Assembly (NCBI RefSeq): GCF_014207425.1
Contig: NZ_JACHFF010000001.1
Coordinates: 1,234,608-1,298,607, forward strand
DNA length: 64,000 nucleotides
DNA from: Jeotgalicoccus coquinae
GTDB lineage: Bacteria > Bacillota > Bacilli > Staphylococcales > Salinicoccaceae
Reading direction: 5' to 3'
Shown: in pieces, positions 1 to 7,212 of the stretch
Layout: every line of letters starts with the position of its first letter
How positions within the stretch are numbered: the stretch's first letter is position 1
Position numbers and translations under genes: made by a program
Notes under the pieces: model-generated
What the model saw: the letters and a program-made list of their open reading frames with translations, nothing else
What the model was told of the DNA's origin: nothing
Database searches by the model: none

Positions 1-714
1 AATTATGACAGCCATCCCCGCGGCTACGAAGGACGTTATATATTTTATCAGCCGACAGATCGAGGCTATGCTTTTATGGGTCCGACGATGCAGATCACAG
101 GACGGATTGACGGCATGAATGAGAAGGGTCTCGTTATCGGCTATAACTTTACTCACACTAAAAAATCTGCAGACGGATTTATGTGCAGTATGATTGCAAG
201 GCTTGTTCTGGAAACATGTGCAAATACCGACGAAGCAGTCACACTGCTGAAAGAAATACCCCACAGGCATTCGTTCAGCTATGTTGTACAGGACCAAAGA
301 GGTATTCCTTATGTTATAGAAGCATCACCAAGGAACGTCGCTGTCAGACAGTCTAATATATGTACAAATCACTTCCATATGCTGCAGGAAGAAAACCGCT
401 ACAGACAGGAAGAATCACTTCAGCGTGAACAAAACATCATGAACAAACAGCAAAATACGAGTAAACCTTATGATGCCTTTAAAATCATGAACAGTCTTAA
501 TGAAGGTATTGCATCAACCAAATACGATGCATCTGCCGGAACAATTCATACGTCGGTCTATCTGCCGAAGGAATTAAAAGCATTATTTGTTATTGGTCTG
601 GACAGGAAACCAGTTATTTTTGATTTTAATAAATGGCTGCAGGGAGAAGATATTAAGATTACGAAGATTAAAGGTGAGCTGGACTTTGATAAACCTTTTG
701 TTAATATGGAATGA
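1..714 (+). CDS. C45/AAT-type Ntn acyltransferase or amide hydrolase (5' end outside window)
   Basis: The reading frame is open from base 1, so the gene is cut by the left window edge; the first internal ATG is at 76. The visible part carries residues typical of the acyl-CoA:6-aminopenicillanate acyltransferase / C45 autoproteolytic family: an Asn-Tyr-Asp near the window edge, GxNEKGLVIGYN-like core strand, and the EASPRNVAVRQ segment before a conserved TNHF. Family members are Ntn hydrolases that cleave themselves to expose a nucleophile and then act on linear amides or acyl groups. The nucleophile lies upstream of the window and cannot be checked. The substrate is unknown. It ends with TGA, about 50 bases before the permease gene. 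Confidence 0.7.
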   Translation, partial: NYDSHPRGYEGRYIFYQPTDRGYAFMGPTMQITGRIDGMNEKGLVIGYNFTHTKKSADGFMCSMIARLVLETCANTDEAVTLLKEIPHRHSFSYVVQDQRGIPYVIEASPRNVAVRQSNICTNHFHMLQEENRYRQEESLQREQNIMNKQQNTSKPYDAFKIMNSLNEGIASTKYDASAGTIHTSVYLPKELKALFVIGLDRKPVIFDFNKWLQGEDIKITKIKGELDFDKPFVNME

Positions 715-764
715 GCTGTTAATACAGTGTAAACATTCAATATTAGATGGGCCGGTGATTACTT

Positions 765-1484
765 TTGAATGAAGAACTTCTTATATTATTTCTCATCGTC
801 ATCATAGCTTCGTCACTGCAGACAAGCACCGGGTACGGATTTTCAATTGTCGGCACACCTTTTTTGCTGATGGTGTTCCCATTTCATGAAGCAATTCAGA
901 TTAACATTATCCTTTCAATTTGTTTATCATCGGTGATGATTTATAACATACGAAAAGAAATTGATTTAGAACTGCTTAAAAAATTAATATACGGCAGTCC
1001 GATTGGACTCTTTGCCGGAATTCTTATATACCTGTATATGGATACAGGATTTATTAAACTCAGTGTCGGGATTATCGTGCTGATTCTAACTATACTTTTA
1101 ATCAGTAACTTCACGTTAAAAAGAACAGGGCTTAAAGACTATACAGCGGGCGGACTGTCAGGACTGCTGACAACGAGTATCGGCGTTCCAGGTCCACCAC
1201 TGCTGCTGTATTTTTCAGGTGTACGGATAGACAAAACTATATTACGCAGCACAACGCTTGCCTTCTACCTATTCGCTTATACAGTGAGCTTAATCATGCA
1301 AATAACATTCGGCGGGACGAACACAGAAATATGGCTATCATCCGCTCTTGCCCTCCCTGCGCTCTTTTTAGGCGTAGTTATCGGCCAGCTGGTTTTCAAA
1401 AAAATTACCCAGAAAGTATTCTTAAATATTACTTATATAATTTTGATATTTACAGGAATATATTTAGTAATTACGAGTATATGA
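765..1484 (+). CDS. TauE/SafE family sulfite-exporter-like membrane permease
   Basis: A 239-residue, very hydrophobic protein with about seven to eight membrane segments. The two halves each carry the glycine-rich pattern of TauE/SafE proteins (STGYGFSIVGTP near residue 21 and GGLSGLLTTSIGVPGPPLLLY near 128). Members export sulfite, sulfoacetate or other small organic anions; the substrate here cannot be told. The start is TTG at 765, chosen because GGTGAT lies six bases upstream and matches the 16S anti-Shine-Dalgarno sequence. The gene follows the acyltransferase/hydrolase by about 50 bases and may be cotranscribed. Confidence 0.8.
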   Translation: MNEELLILFLIVIIASSLQTSTGYGFSIVGTPFLLMVFPFHEAIQINIILSICLSSVMIYNIRKEIDLELLKKLIYGSPIGLFAGILIYLYMDTGFIKLSVGIIVLILTILLISNFTLKRTGLKDYTAGGLSGLLTTSIGVPGPPLLLYFSGVRIDKTILRSTTLAFYLFAYTVSLIMQITFGGTNTEIWLSSALALPALFLGVVIGQLVFKKITQKVFLNITYIILIFTGIYLVITSI

Positions 1485-1526
1485 AGATATAATCTTTTAA
1501 ATTTCTTGAAAAAATTCTTTTTTTCT

Positions 1527-1551
1527 GTTTGAGATATTTAAAGTGGGGAGA
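1527..1551 (+). promoter_or_regulatory. candidate sigma-B-type promoter of the DUF378 gene
   Basis: GTTTGA (1527-1532), 13 bases, then GGGAGA (1546-1551). This resembles the Gram-positive general-stress consensus GTTTAA-N12-15-GGGTAT and would give a short leader of about 25 bases before the ATG at 1584. The match is partial. Confidence 0.3.
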
Positions 1552-1583
1552 ACTTAACTAAGTCTTAATTTAGGAGGGTGTTT

Positions 1584-1835
1584 ATGAAAGCATTAGATAC
1601 TATTGCTCTAATCCTTTTAATTGTTGGCGGATTGAACTGGCTGCTTGTCGGACTTTTTGAATTCGATTTAGTAGCGACTATTTTTGGCGGACAGGAAGAA
1701 TTACTGTCTAAAATTGTTTATGTTTTAGTTGGTCTTTCAGCCTTATACTGTCTCAAGTTCTTCGGCTTAATTAATGCACCAAGAGTAACTGACAGAACAC
1801 ATGATAGAACGACTGACAGAACAGATGTAAGATAA
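1584..1835 (+). CDS. DUF378 family small membrane protein (YuzA-like)
   Basis: An 83-residue protein with two membrane helices joined by a short loop. The N-terminal part (IALILLIVGGLNWLLVGLF) is the hallmark of DUF378. The C-terminal tail is a polar threonine/aspartate/arginine stretch in which TDRT/HDRT/TDRT repeats. The ATG at 1584 is preferred over an in-frame GTG at 1578, which would overlap the strong AGGAGGG ribosome site. Function is not known for the family; members are abundant in Bacillales and some are stress-induced, which fits the sigma-B-like motif upstream. A terminator follows directly. Confidence 0.75.
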   Translation: MKALDTIALILLIVGGLNWLLVGLFEFDLVATIFGGQEELLSKIVYVLVGLSALYCLKFFGLINAPRVTDRTHDRTTDRTDVR

Positions 1836-1850
1836 GACCAATTTACAGAA

Positions 1851-1885
1851 AAAATAAACCGCCTTTCTCAGGCGGTTTATTTATT
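1851..1885. terminator. bidirectional intrinsic terminator
   Basis: AAATAAACCGCC and GGCGGTTTATTT form a long stem around TTTCTCA, with A/T tracts on both sides, between the convergent DUF378 gene and the small minus-strand gene. Confidence 0.85.
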
Positions 1886-1908
1886 TATATCAGCAGAAAT
1901 CCAGTGTA

Positions 1909-2166
1909 TTAAATAAGAGGTTTAACAACCTTCTCTTCCCAGATTGGCTTATTAGATTTTATAAATAAAATTAGATCATCTTCATCTTTAAAAATTGTCT
2001 CATCGCGATCGATACTGTTAAAAGATGCGATGGTTAAACGATAACCGAGAATCGGGCGTTTGGATATAGTGTATTCGTGTCGCTCTGTAGAAAAAGTGAT
2101 CTCATCGTCCGTAGACTCTACGACTACCCAGTATTTCGAATTAATTAAACTTAAAATGTTCTTCAC
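1909..2166 (-). CDS. small conserved-looking hypothetical protein
   Basis: 85 residues, soluble, acidic in the middle, with no membrane segment or signal peptide; I do not recognise a family. The start is GTG at 2166: an overlapping ATG one base upstream runs straight into TGA, while AGAGGGGGA lies six bases before the GTG. The gene is convergent with the DUF378 gene and shares its terminator. It could be a small housekeeping protein of the Staphylococcaceae or the first gene of the accessory stretch that follows. Confidence 0.5.
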   Translation of the reverse strand: MKNILSLINSKYWVVVESTDDEITFSTERHEYTISKRPILGYRLTIASFNSIDRDETIFKDEDDLILFIKSNKPIWEEKVVKPLI

Positions 2167-2365
2167 ATGGTTCCCCCTCTATCATATGAATTAATCATAC
2201 CACCTTCGGTGATTCTAGAATATATAAATAAATTTTATTTTAGTCGAAAAGATGTTGTGAGGAAGTGGGTTTGGGAATATGATATTACTCTCTCTTCAAT
2301 ATAATAGAGGTAGTAGAAAATCACACTCTCATAAGTATTTTTTAAATACCTTCTACACAAAACTA

Positions 2366-2402
2366 AAAACCAGGCACCTACTCAAATTCGTAGCACCTGG
2401 CT
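2366..2402 (-). terminator. terminator of the DUF4041 gene
   Basis: On the minus strand CCAGGTGCTAC...GTAGGTGCCTGG folds into an imperfect stem followed by TTTTTAGTTTT, just beyond the stop codon at 2408. Confidence 0.65.
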
Positions 2403-2407
2403 TATAG

Positions 2408-3811
2408 TTAACTTGTCATTTTCTTTTCAATTGCTAACGTTTCCCTATATTCTGCTGCTTCCGCTTGTAAATTGAAATCAATAGTCAAGTTACCGTAATC
2501 TTGAAGTTTAGACTCAATTTCCGTAATTGGAACTTTAAAGAATTCTTTTCTATTGTTAACCTTATTAACGCGATATTTTTCAAAATAATTATGTAACTCA
2601 GTCTCTAATTCATAAGCTTCATAACTAAATATTAGAGCATGTATATCGTAAACAAATGGTACAGATGCACTACTTAACTCTTTTATTCTTTCTATTGGTT
2701 CTAATCTTCTAGTTACACCAATCTTTAATACATCCTCACCAAAAGCGCCTATATTACTTATTATATAAACATATCCTGCGCTTGAATGGGCTTCTCTATA
2801 ATCTAAATCTTTTTTCTCATGCTCTTTTTCTTGAATATTCTTTTCCGTTTCTTCTATTTCTTTTTCTAAATTAATTCTTTCGTCTTCTGAAACTGTATTT
2901 TTCAGTTTATTCTTAAGTGATTGCATTAAATTATTGTAATGAGAAATTTCCTTATCCACAATTTTTTTCTTTTCTTCAATTTCCTTGGCTAATTTTTTCT
3001 CTTCTCTTTCTTGTTCTCTTTGTAGTCGCATCTCTTCTTTTTCTTCTTCTTTTTTTCTAGCATACTCATAAGCCAAGTACAACTCATCGATTTTTAGATC
3101 AAGGTATTGAAATGTTATTGACACTTGCTGAGTAGTATTCAGTTTATTTAAATCAGCGTGTATTTTAATTATCCTTTTTTTTACACTGTCAAAATTTTGA
3201 TAAGTTACTTTATCAATGAGTACTTCACACTCATTGTTAAACGATCTTAATATTTGTCTGATATTATTATTCAACATTTTTTTACCTTCAGCTTTACTAC
3301 CGTTTACTGTCCAATTTTCATTATATTCAACGGCAGTTTTACTTTTAATCATTTGTTTTTGCTGATCTCTTTTTGCTTTTAACATATCTTTATACACTAA
3401 TGCAGATGCAAAAGTATATTTTGGCTCATAGATACCATAATCCTGCATGCTAATATCATCATTAATAATATTAACTTTCTGTTGAAGTGTTTCTATCTCT
3501 TCAATTTTCATTCGTTTTACTTCTTCTAAATTAATTTGCTCATTTCCCAATTTATACTTTTTATGTTCAAAGGACTTAATTTCATTTTCAAATTTTTTCC
3601 TCTTTTTACTCAATTCATCATCTAACTGAGTTGATTGTTTCGTCTTCTCTTCTATACTTTTTTCAAGTTCTAAATAGTTCATTTCCTCAACTGTTCTATC
3701 TTTCTTTTTTAAATTCTCAAATTCTTTTGTTTTTTCTATTAATTTATTCCTTAAAATAAATAGGTACGCCACTAATCCGACTAGTAACAATAATATTAAA
3801 ACTATCTCCAT
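2408..3811 (-). CDS. DUF4041 coiled-coil protein with C-terminal GIY-YIG/T5orf172 domain
   Basis: 467 residues. Residues 2-20 form one membrane anchor; 21-118 are coiled coil; about 120-255 match the DUF4041 region as I recall it (DYGIYEPKYTF followed by KAEGKKMLNNNIRQILRSFNNECE); 255-340 are a second, glutamate/lysine-rich coiled coil; about 348-440 are a GIY-YIG-like T5orf172/MUG113 module (GYVYIISN, VLKIGVTRR, ELETELHNYF, KEFFKV). This architecture is common in prophages and mobile regions, often near XRE repressors, and is sometimes listed among defence candidates; its role is not established. The gene is strikingly AT-rich compared with the haem and Yha genes, which suggests transfer. 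A TM2-domain gene diverges from it. Confidence 0.8.
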   Translation of the reverse strand: MEIVLILLLLVGLVAYLFILRNKLIEKTKEFENLKKKDRTVEEMNYLELEKSIEEKTKQSTQLDDELSKKRKKFENEIKSFEHKKYKLGNEQINLEEVKRMKIEEIETLQQKVNIINDDISMQDYGIYEPKYTFASALVYKDMLKAKRDQQKQMIKSKTAVEYNENWTVNGSKAEGKKMLNNNIRQILRSFNNECEVLIDKVTYQNFDSVKKRIIKIHADLNKLNTTQQVSITFQYLDLKIDELYLAYEYARKKEEEKEEMRLQREQEREEKKLAKEIEEKKKIVDKEISHYNNLMQSLKNKLKNTVSEDERINLEKEIEETEKNIQEKEHEKKDLDYREAHSSAGYVYIISNIGAFGEDVLKIGVTRRLEPIERIKELSSASVPFVYDIHALIFSYEAYELETELHNYFEKYRVNKVNNRKEFFKVPITEIESKLQDYGNLTIDFNLQAEAAEYRETLAIEKKMTS

Positions 3812-3948
3812 TAGTATTCATCCTCTTTTCTTCAATTTTTTATCAGCATAAACTAGTTTATTTTATTTACGCACTTTGCTTTCTCTCTTAACTAAATATT
3901 ACAGTTATTTAATAATATTTCAATATCGAAATAATTTTAAAATAAGAG

Positions 3949-3976
3949 TTAACTAAATTTTACATTATGGTAAAAT
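3949..3976 (+). promoter_or_regulatory. likely promoter of the TM2 gene
   Basis: TTAACT (3949-3954), 16 bases, TAAAAT (3971-3976). The rest of the 259-base divergent intergenic stretch (3812-4070) is extremely AT-rich and shows no other clear signal. Confidence 0.35.
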
Positions 3977-4070
3977 AGTATTTAAAGAGTAATATAATTG
4001 ATTATATAAAAAGAAATACTATTTCTAACATATATATGATTATATAAAAATATTGTAGGGAGAGAAAATT

Positions 4071-4412
4071 ATGTCAAACATGCATCTAAAAAGAAGTTTA
4101 TCGCATCAGGATTTAATGATTTTAGAGAGTGAGATGGACAAGCACAAAAAAAGTAAACCTGTAGCATTTGTACTATGGTTATTTACTGGCGGTCTTGGTG
4201 GACACAGATATTATTTAGGAGATATAGGTTACGCTATTGCGATGACTCTAACTTTAGGTGGACTTGGATTTTGGGCTTTAATAGATGTATTCTTTATCTC
4301 TGGAAGAGTGGATAAAAAAGCTGAGATAAAAGAGCGTGAATTGATAGTGAGTTTAGGCATAGGCGGAAAGGAACTACAAGAAGAAGCAAGAATAGATTTA
4401 GAAATAAATTAA
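4071..4412 (+). CDS. TM2-domain membrane protein
   Basis: 113 residues with a soluble N-terminal arm of about 28 residues, two membrane helices (about 30-72) and a charged C-terminal tail. The TM2 signature is clear: GGLGGHRYYLG at the first turn and GGLGFWALIDVFFI in the second helix. TM2 proteins are widespread and their biochemical role is unknown; they often sit next to phage-like or stress-related genes. AT-rich composition matches the divergent DUF4041 gene, so the two may have arrived together. AGGGAGAG precedes the ATG. Confidence 0.8.
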   Translation: MSNMHLKRSLSHQDLMILESEMDKHKKSKPVAFVLWLFTGGLGGHRYYLGDIGYAIAMTLTLGGLGFWALIDVFFISGRVDKKAEIKERELIVSLGIGGKELQEEARIDLEIN

Positions 4413-4423
4413 TTTTTATCAAT

Positions 4424-4471
4424 AAACTGGCTACTTGTAGAATTAATACACTCTAATTAGCCAGTTTTTTT
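4424..4471 (+). terminator. intrinsic terminator of the TM2 gene
   Basis: AAACTGGCTA and TTAGCCAGTTTTTT pair around an AT-rich loop 12 bases after the stop codon. Confidence 0.8.
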
Positions 4472-4534
4472 AGAACTTAGAATATATCGTCACAAGGTAT
4501 TTAAAATTTTTTAGTATTTTAGAAAATAAAAAAA

Positions 4535-4558
4535 GCTCAACCCCTATTGGGATTGAGC
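4535..4558 (-). terminator. minus-strand intrinsic terminator at the element edge
   Basis: GCTCAACCCC/GGGATTGAGC is a near-perfect hairpin; on the minus strand it is followed by TTTTTTTATTTTC. It sits 10 bases outside the left copy of the tRNA-Ser repeat, so it would stop transcription leaving the element leftward. Confidence 0.65.
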
Positions 4559-4567
4559 AATTATATT

Positions 4568-4586
4568 AACGGAGATGGAGAGATTT
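4568..4586. repeat. left copy of 19-bp direct repeat (att-like)
   Basis: AACGGAGATGGAGAGATTT, identical and in the same orientation to 7044-7062, where it forms the 3' end of tRNA-Ser(GCT). A duplicated tRNA 3' end downstream of an intact tRNA gene is the usual footprint of site-specific integration. Two TTGACA hexamers lie close by (4623-4640). Confidence 0.75.
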
Positions 4587-4746
4587 ACAAACGTATATAT
4601 ATCAAGGGTTACGGTCGCTAGTTGACAATATGTTGACAGCCCATTAATTATTAAATCCGAGGTTCAACTCCCCGTTCTCGTTCCCAAATTGTCAAAAACA
4701 TTAAAAATGCTATAATCAAATCAAATTTATTTCGAAAGGAACGACA

Positions 4747-4924
4747 ATGATTACTATTGAATTCTTTTTAAAAGATTATATATGATCCGCTGCAAAACGA
4801 AACGGTAACCTGTCCCGAGTGCCAACATCAATATATCATCCAAATGAAACGGTATGACGTTGAGATTCAATTAGCCTGTCCCGAATGTCGCCATAACTAT
4901 AGTCACTACAAATTCTATTACTGA
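4747..4924 (+). pseudogene. frameshifted small zinc-ribbon protein
   Basis: An ATG at 4747 with a good GAAAGGAA ribosome site opens a frame that stops after 12 codons at TGA. Shifting by one base just before that stop gives an open frame to TGA at 4922-4924 which encodes two CPEC/CPEC-type knuckles (TCPECQHQY and ACPECRHNY) 19 residues apart, that is, a zinc ribbon. The simplest reading is a single-base indel in the TATATAT run near 4780. Phage and mobile elements often carry such small zinc-binding proteins. It lies just inside the left repeat of the tRNA-Ser element. Confidence 0.6.
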
Positions 4925-5026
4925 CTATTATATAGTAGAGAGTAGTTTTATCAATCAATGTCTTATTGCCTATATTTGTAAGTATTGCTATATTTAATTA
5001 AAATTGTTTTTTTGGAGGAAATAGAA

Positions 5027-5701
5027 GTGAAAAAATTATTTTTATTAGGTACGGCACTGATACTCGCATCTTGCAATAGTGAGGACAACGCACCTGTAGA
5101 CGAGGAAGTCGATGCGTCAGTTGAAGCAGTAGATGAAACAGAATCTGAAAACATCGAGGTGAACGAGAATCCTAAACCGGGCGATCCTGTCGTATTAGTC
5201 AACGAAGAATCAGATGAGGGTTCGATGGCGATATTCTCAACAGATCATAACGGACAGTTAGTCCATGCAGACCTCATCGAAGCTTTAGACCATAATTCAA
5301 TGACTGTAGATTACGGCGAAGGTGAAGTCGAAGCACGATTTGCACATATCGCAGATGTCTCGCACAGCGAAGAGTTTTCAGAACGTGGACGACTACGTAT
5401 GACTGGATTTAACGAAGATACTGAGAGCGAAGTGATATTCGCAGCAGAACTGCTTGGGGAAGACTCCGACGGCACACCAGTCATGACGTTATGGTATCAA
5501 CAGCCGGACACAACAAAGTGGGACTTAGTTGTCGTACAGGGCATCCTTTATGGCGACATGGCACTCTCTAAAGAAGATACAGACAGTGCATTCCTAGATA
5601 AGATGATTATGATGGAAAATGAAGCGAAGACCGATACGCATCTTGAGAGTATTCATGACAGCGGTATACTCAATGATGTAGAATTAAATTTACTGAACTA
5701 A
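5027..5701 (+). CDS. acidic lipoprotein, possibly a degenerate nuclease (SNase) fold
   Basis: 224 residues from the GTG at 5027, chosen because TGGAGGAA lies just upstream and because it yields a compact type II signal peptide with lipobox LASC (Cys16). Residues 17-60 are a low-complexity acidic spacer. By eye the remainder runs parallel to staphylococcal nuclease: LIEALDHNSMTVDY aligns with LIKAIDGDTVKLMY, then an Arg on the next strand, then a VVQGILYGD segment like VRQGLAKV. The catalytic Asp of DGD and the Glu/Arg of the active site are replaced, so it would not be an active nuclease. This homology is an inference. It is the longest intact gene in the tRNA-Ser element. Confidence 0.6.
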   Translation: MKKLFLLGTALILASCNSEDNAPVDEEVDASVEAVDETESENIEVNENPKPGDPVVLVNEESDEGSMAIFSTDHNGQLVHADLIEALDHNSMTVDYGEGEVEARFAHIADVSHSEEFSERGRLRMTGFNEDTESEVIFAAELLGEDSDGTPVMTLWYQQPDTTKWDLVVVQGILYGDMALSKEDTDSAFLDKMIMMENEAKTDTHLESIHDSGILNDVELNLLN

Positions 5702-5715
5702 TTATATAAATAAAA

Positions 5716-5754
5716 ACAAACCGCCTTTCTACATTAGTAGTTGGGCGGTTTTCT
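5716..5754. terminator. intrinsic terminator after the lipoprotein gene
   Basis: AAACCGCC pairs with GGGCGGTTTT; it lies between convergent genes and has A/T tracts on both sides. Confidence 0.75.
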
Positions 5755-5793
5755 ACATGCGAAGAAGTATATTTATAGGGAAGTAAACTTCAT

Positions 5794-6102
5794 TTATGAA
5801 CTTTTCAGAACCTCTAAAAATTCATTTTCTAAATACTCTCTTAAACCAGTGGCTTTAAATATCCAATCGCTGCCCTTACCTTTCGGGAACATCGTGAAAG
5901 GTTCAATCCTCTTTAAAATATCCGGCTGATTTAGAAAGTTTTGATTCAACCAGGTTCTTGACCGTCCTGTTAAACGTATTAAGTCCTTCATATAATAATA
6001 TTGCCCAGTAAAATCTTGACTTTGCAGTTGTTCATAAACTTCCTTAGTAATTATTACATGAGTATCTGGGACTTCAATTTTCACTTCTAGGAACTGTTTC
6101 AT
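5794..6102 (-). CDS. DUF771 family phage protein
   Basis: 102 residues from the ATG at 6102, which has AGAGGTGATCT directly before it; the longer upstream frame overlaps a promoter and is not expected to be translated. The pattern (PDTHVIITKEVYEQL near residue 12, TGQYYYMKDLIRLTGRSRTWLNQNFL in the middle, LREYLENEF at the end) matches DUF771 proteins of staphylococcal phages as I recall them. Those proteins are small, probably DNA-binding, and lie in the early region of siphophages. Its presence supports a phage or phage-satellite origin for this block. The promoter contains a LexA-type box. Confidence 0.75.
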   Translation of the reverse strand: MKQFLEVKIEVPDTHVIITKEVYEQLQSQDFTGQYYYMKDLIRLTGRSRTWLNQNFLNQPDILKRIEPFTMFPKGKGSDWIFKATGLREYLENEFLEVLKSS

Positions 6103-6121
6103 CAGATCACCTCTTGATGAC

Positions 6122-6151
6122 ATTATAACGAACATACGTTCTGCGTGTAAA
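6122..6151 (-). promoter_or_regulatory. SOS-type promoter: LexA box inside the spacer
   Basis: On the minus strand TTTACA (6151-6146), 18-base spacer, TATAAT (6127-6122). The spacer holds GAACATACGTTC (6130-6141), a perfect match to the Gram-positive LexA/DinR core GAAC-N4-GTTC. LexA bound there would block polymerase. The start codon of the DUF771 gene lies 20 bases downstream. Confidence 0.75.
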
Positions 6152-6276
6152 GACAAAGATAAGTCCCCGCTCATGTTCAGAGCCTTAAATATTGATGAAG
6201 AGCGCAGCAATCTACGTTTCTCTTTTAATATTGATCGTTGTGTATTAAAGATATATTGAATTGATAATTTAATATA

Positions 6277-6777
6277 TTAAAATTCCAAATACATTAAGTC
6301 TTCATCATAATATTTTAATCCATCAAACATCACTTTTGGTTCAGTGCCATATTTTTTAAAACAAAATGACTCATATAAAGTTTTTGCTCTTAGATTTTCC
6401 GAGACGACCATTAAGTTAATTATTTCAAGACCTTCTATATTCCTTGCCTTTTCTAATATTAACTCCACTACACCTTTAGCTATTCCAGTCCCTCTATACT
6501 CTTTCTCACAATACATTCCTACCAACATACTTTTATGCTTATCTTTTTGTCCAGAATTTCTAATAAAAGTAGCTATACATACCAGCTTCTCGTCGCAAAA
6601 GCCTCCTACCACAAACTTTGAATCGGATGACTCCAAACGTTGTCTAAATTTTTCTGTGGTAAAGTTATTCTCTCTTTCATATGTAGAACCAAAAGCACTA
6701 GAATCTGTTTTTAATCCTTTAAGCCTTAATTCTCTAAAATCATTCACATCTTCTTCCGTTAAAACTCTTACATTCAT
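6277..6777 (-). CDS. GNAT family N-acetyltransferase
   Basis: 166 residues. The acetyl-CoA binding motif A is visible (LVGMYCEKEYRGTGIAKGVVELIL, about residues 85-108) with the R/QxxGxG/A loop, followed by motif B (NLMVVSENLRAKTLYESFCFKKYGTEP, about 121-147). Members acetylate amines of small molecules, antibiotics or protein N-termini; the substrate is unknown. AAAGGGGAGATTGT before the ATG is a strong ribosome site. It lies in the tRNA-Ser element beside a fragment of a second GNAT gene. Confidence 0.85.
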   Translation of the reverse strand: MNVRVLTEEDVNDFRELRLKGLKTDSSAFGSTYERENNFTTEKFRQRLESSDSKFVVGGFCDEKLVCIATFIRNSGQKDKHKSMLVGMYCEKEYRGTGIAKGVVELILEKARNIEGLEIINLMVVSENLRAKTLYESFCFKKYGTEPKVMFDGLKYYDEDLMYLEF

Positions 6778-6814
6778 ACAATCTCCCCTTTGTTAAAAAA
6801 ATGTGAGAAACTCG

Positions 6815-6983
6815 TTACCTTCGATTTTTATCTGATTCCCATAAATAGTGAACAAACCTCAACTTTTGACCATTCATTTCGAATATTTCTTCGTCAATGT
6901 CCACTTTTTTAAAATCGTTTTTTTCTAAAACTTTTTGCGAAGCATGATTAACACTTGTTGTTTTTCCAGGTATTTCCCTTAAA
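6815..6983 (-). pseudogene. C-terminal fragment of a GNAT acetyltransferase
   Basis: The minus-strand frame ending at TAA (6817-6815) reads NHASQKVLEKNDFKKVDID... and finishes with a FVHYLWESDKNRR tail, the standard C-terminal end of a RimJ/RimL-like GNAT protein. About 55 codons remain; the N-terminal two thirds and any start codon are missing. The frame runs upstream into the terminator behind tRNA-Ser, so the gene was cut where the element joined the tRNA region. Confidence 0.6.
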
Positions 6984-6990
6984 ACAACAA

Positions 6991-7030
6991 AACCCCGTTA
7001 ATCAACGTTTACAGTTGATTAACGGGGTTC
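6991..7030 (-). terminator. terminator downstream of tRNA-Ser/tRNA-Asn
   Basis: CCCCGTTAATCAAC and GTTGATTAACGGGG form a perfect 14-bp stem with a 7-base loop; on the minus strand it is followed by TTTTGTTGTTTT. Confidence 0.9.
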
Positions 7031-7043
7031 TTAGGTTATTAGA

Positions 7044-7062
7044 AACGGAGATGGAGAGATTT
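7044..7062. repeat. right copy of 19-bp direct repeat, within tRNA-Ser 3' end
   Basis: Identical to 4568-4586; the distance between the copies is 2476 bases. The repeat covers the acceptor/T-arm end of tRNA-Ser(GCT), a typical integrase target. Confidence 0.75.
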
Positions 7063-7134
7063 GAACTCTCGCGCCGCGCAATGCGACCTATGCCCTTAGC
7101 AGGGGCACCTCTTCAGCCACTTGAGTACATCCCC
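7046..7134 (-). tRNA. tRNA-Ser(GCT)
   Basis: 89-nt class II tRNA with long variable arm; acceptor GGGGATG/CATCTCC, anticodon loop CTGCTAA, T-loop TTCAAAT. CCA is not encoded. The 3' end is duplicated at 4568. Confidence 0.95.
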
Positions 7135-7137
7135 ATA

Positions 7138-7212
7138 TGGCTCCACAGGTAGGACTCGAACCTACGACCGATCGGTTAACAGCCGATAGCTCTACCACTG
7201 AGCTACTGTGGA
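7138..7212 (-). tRNA. tRNA-Asn(GTT)
   Basis: Acceptor TCCACAG paired with CTGTGGA, anticodon loop CTGTTAA, encoded CCA. It is directly upstream of tRNA-Ser and probably cotranscribed. Confidence 0.95.

Noticed and set aside
4660..4685. tRNA T-arm-like sequence on the plus strand (GAGGTTCAACTCC)
   Set aside because: It looks like a tRNA or tmRNA 3' half, but no matching 5' half or second copy was found, so it could be chance or a very old integration scar.
6103..6210. 36-residue N-terminal extension of the DUF771 protein
   Set aside because: It would be encoded across the promoter and LexA box; the inner ATG has a near-perfect ribosome site.
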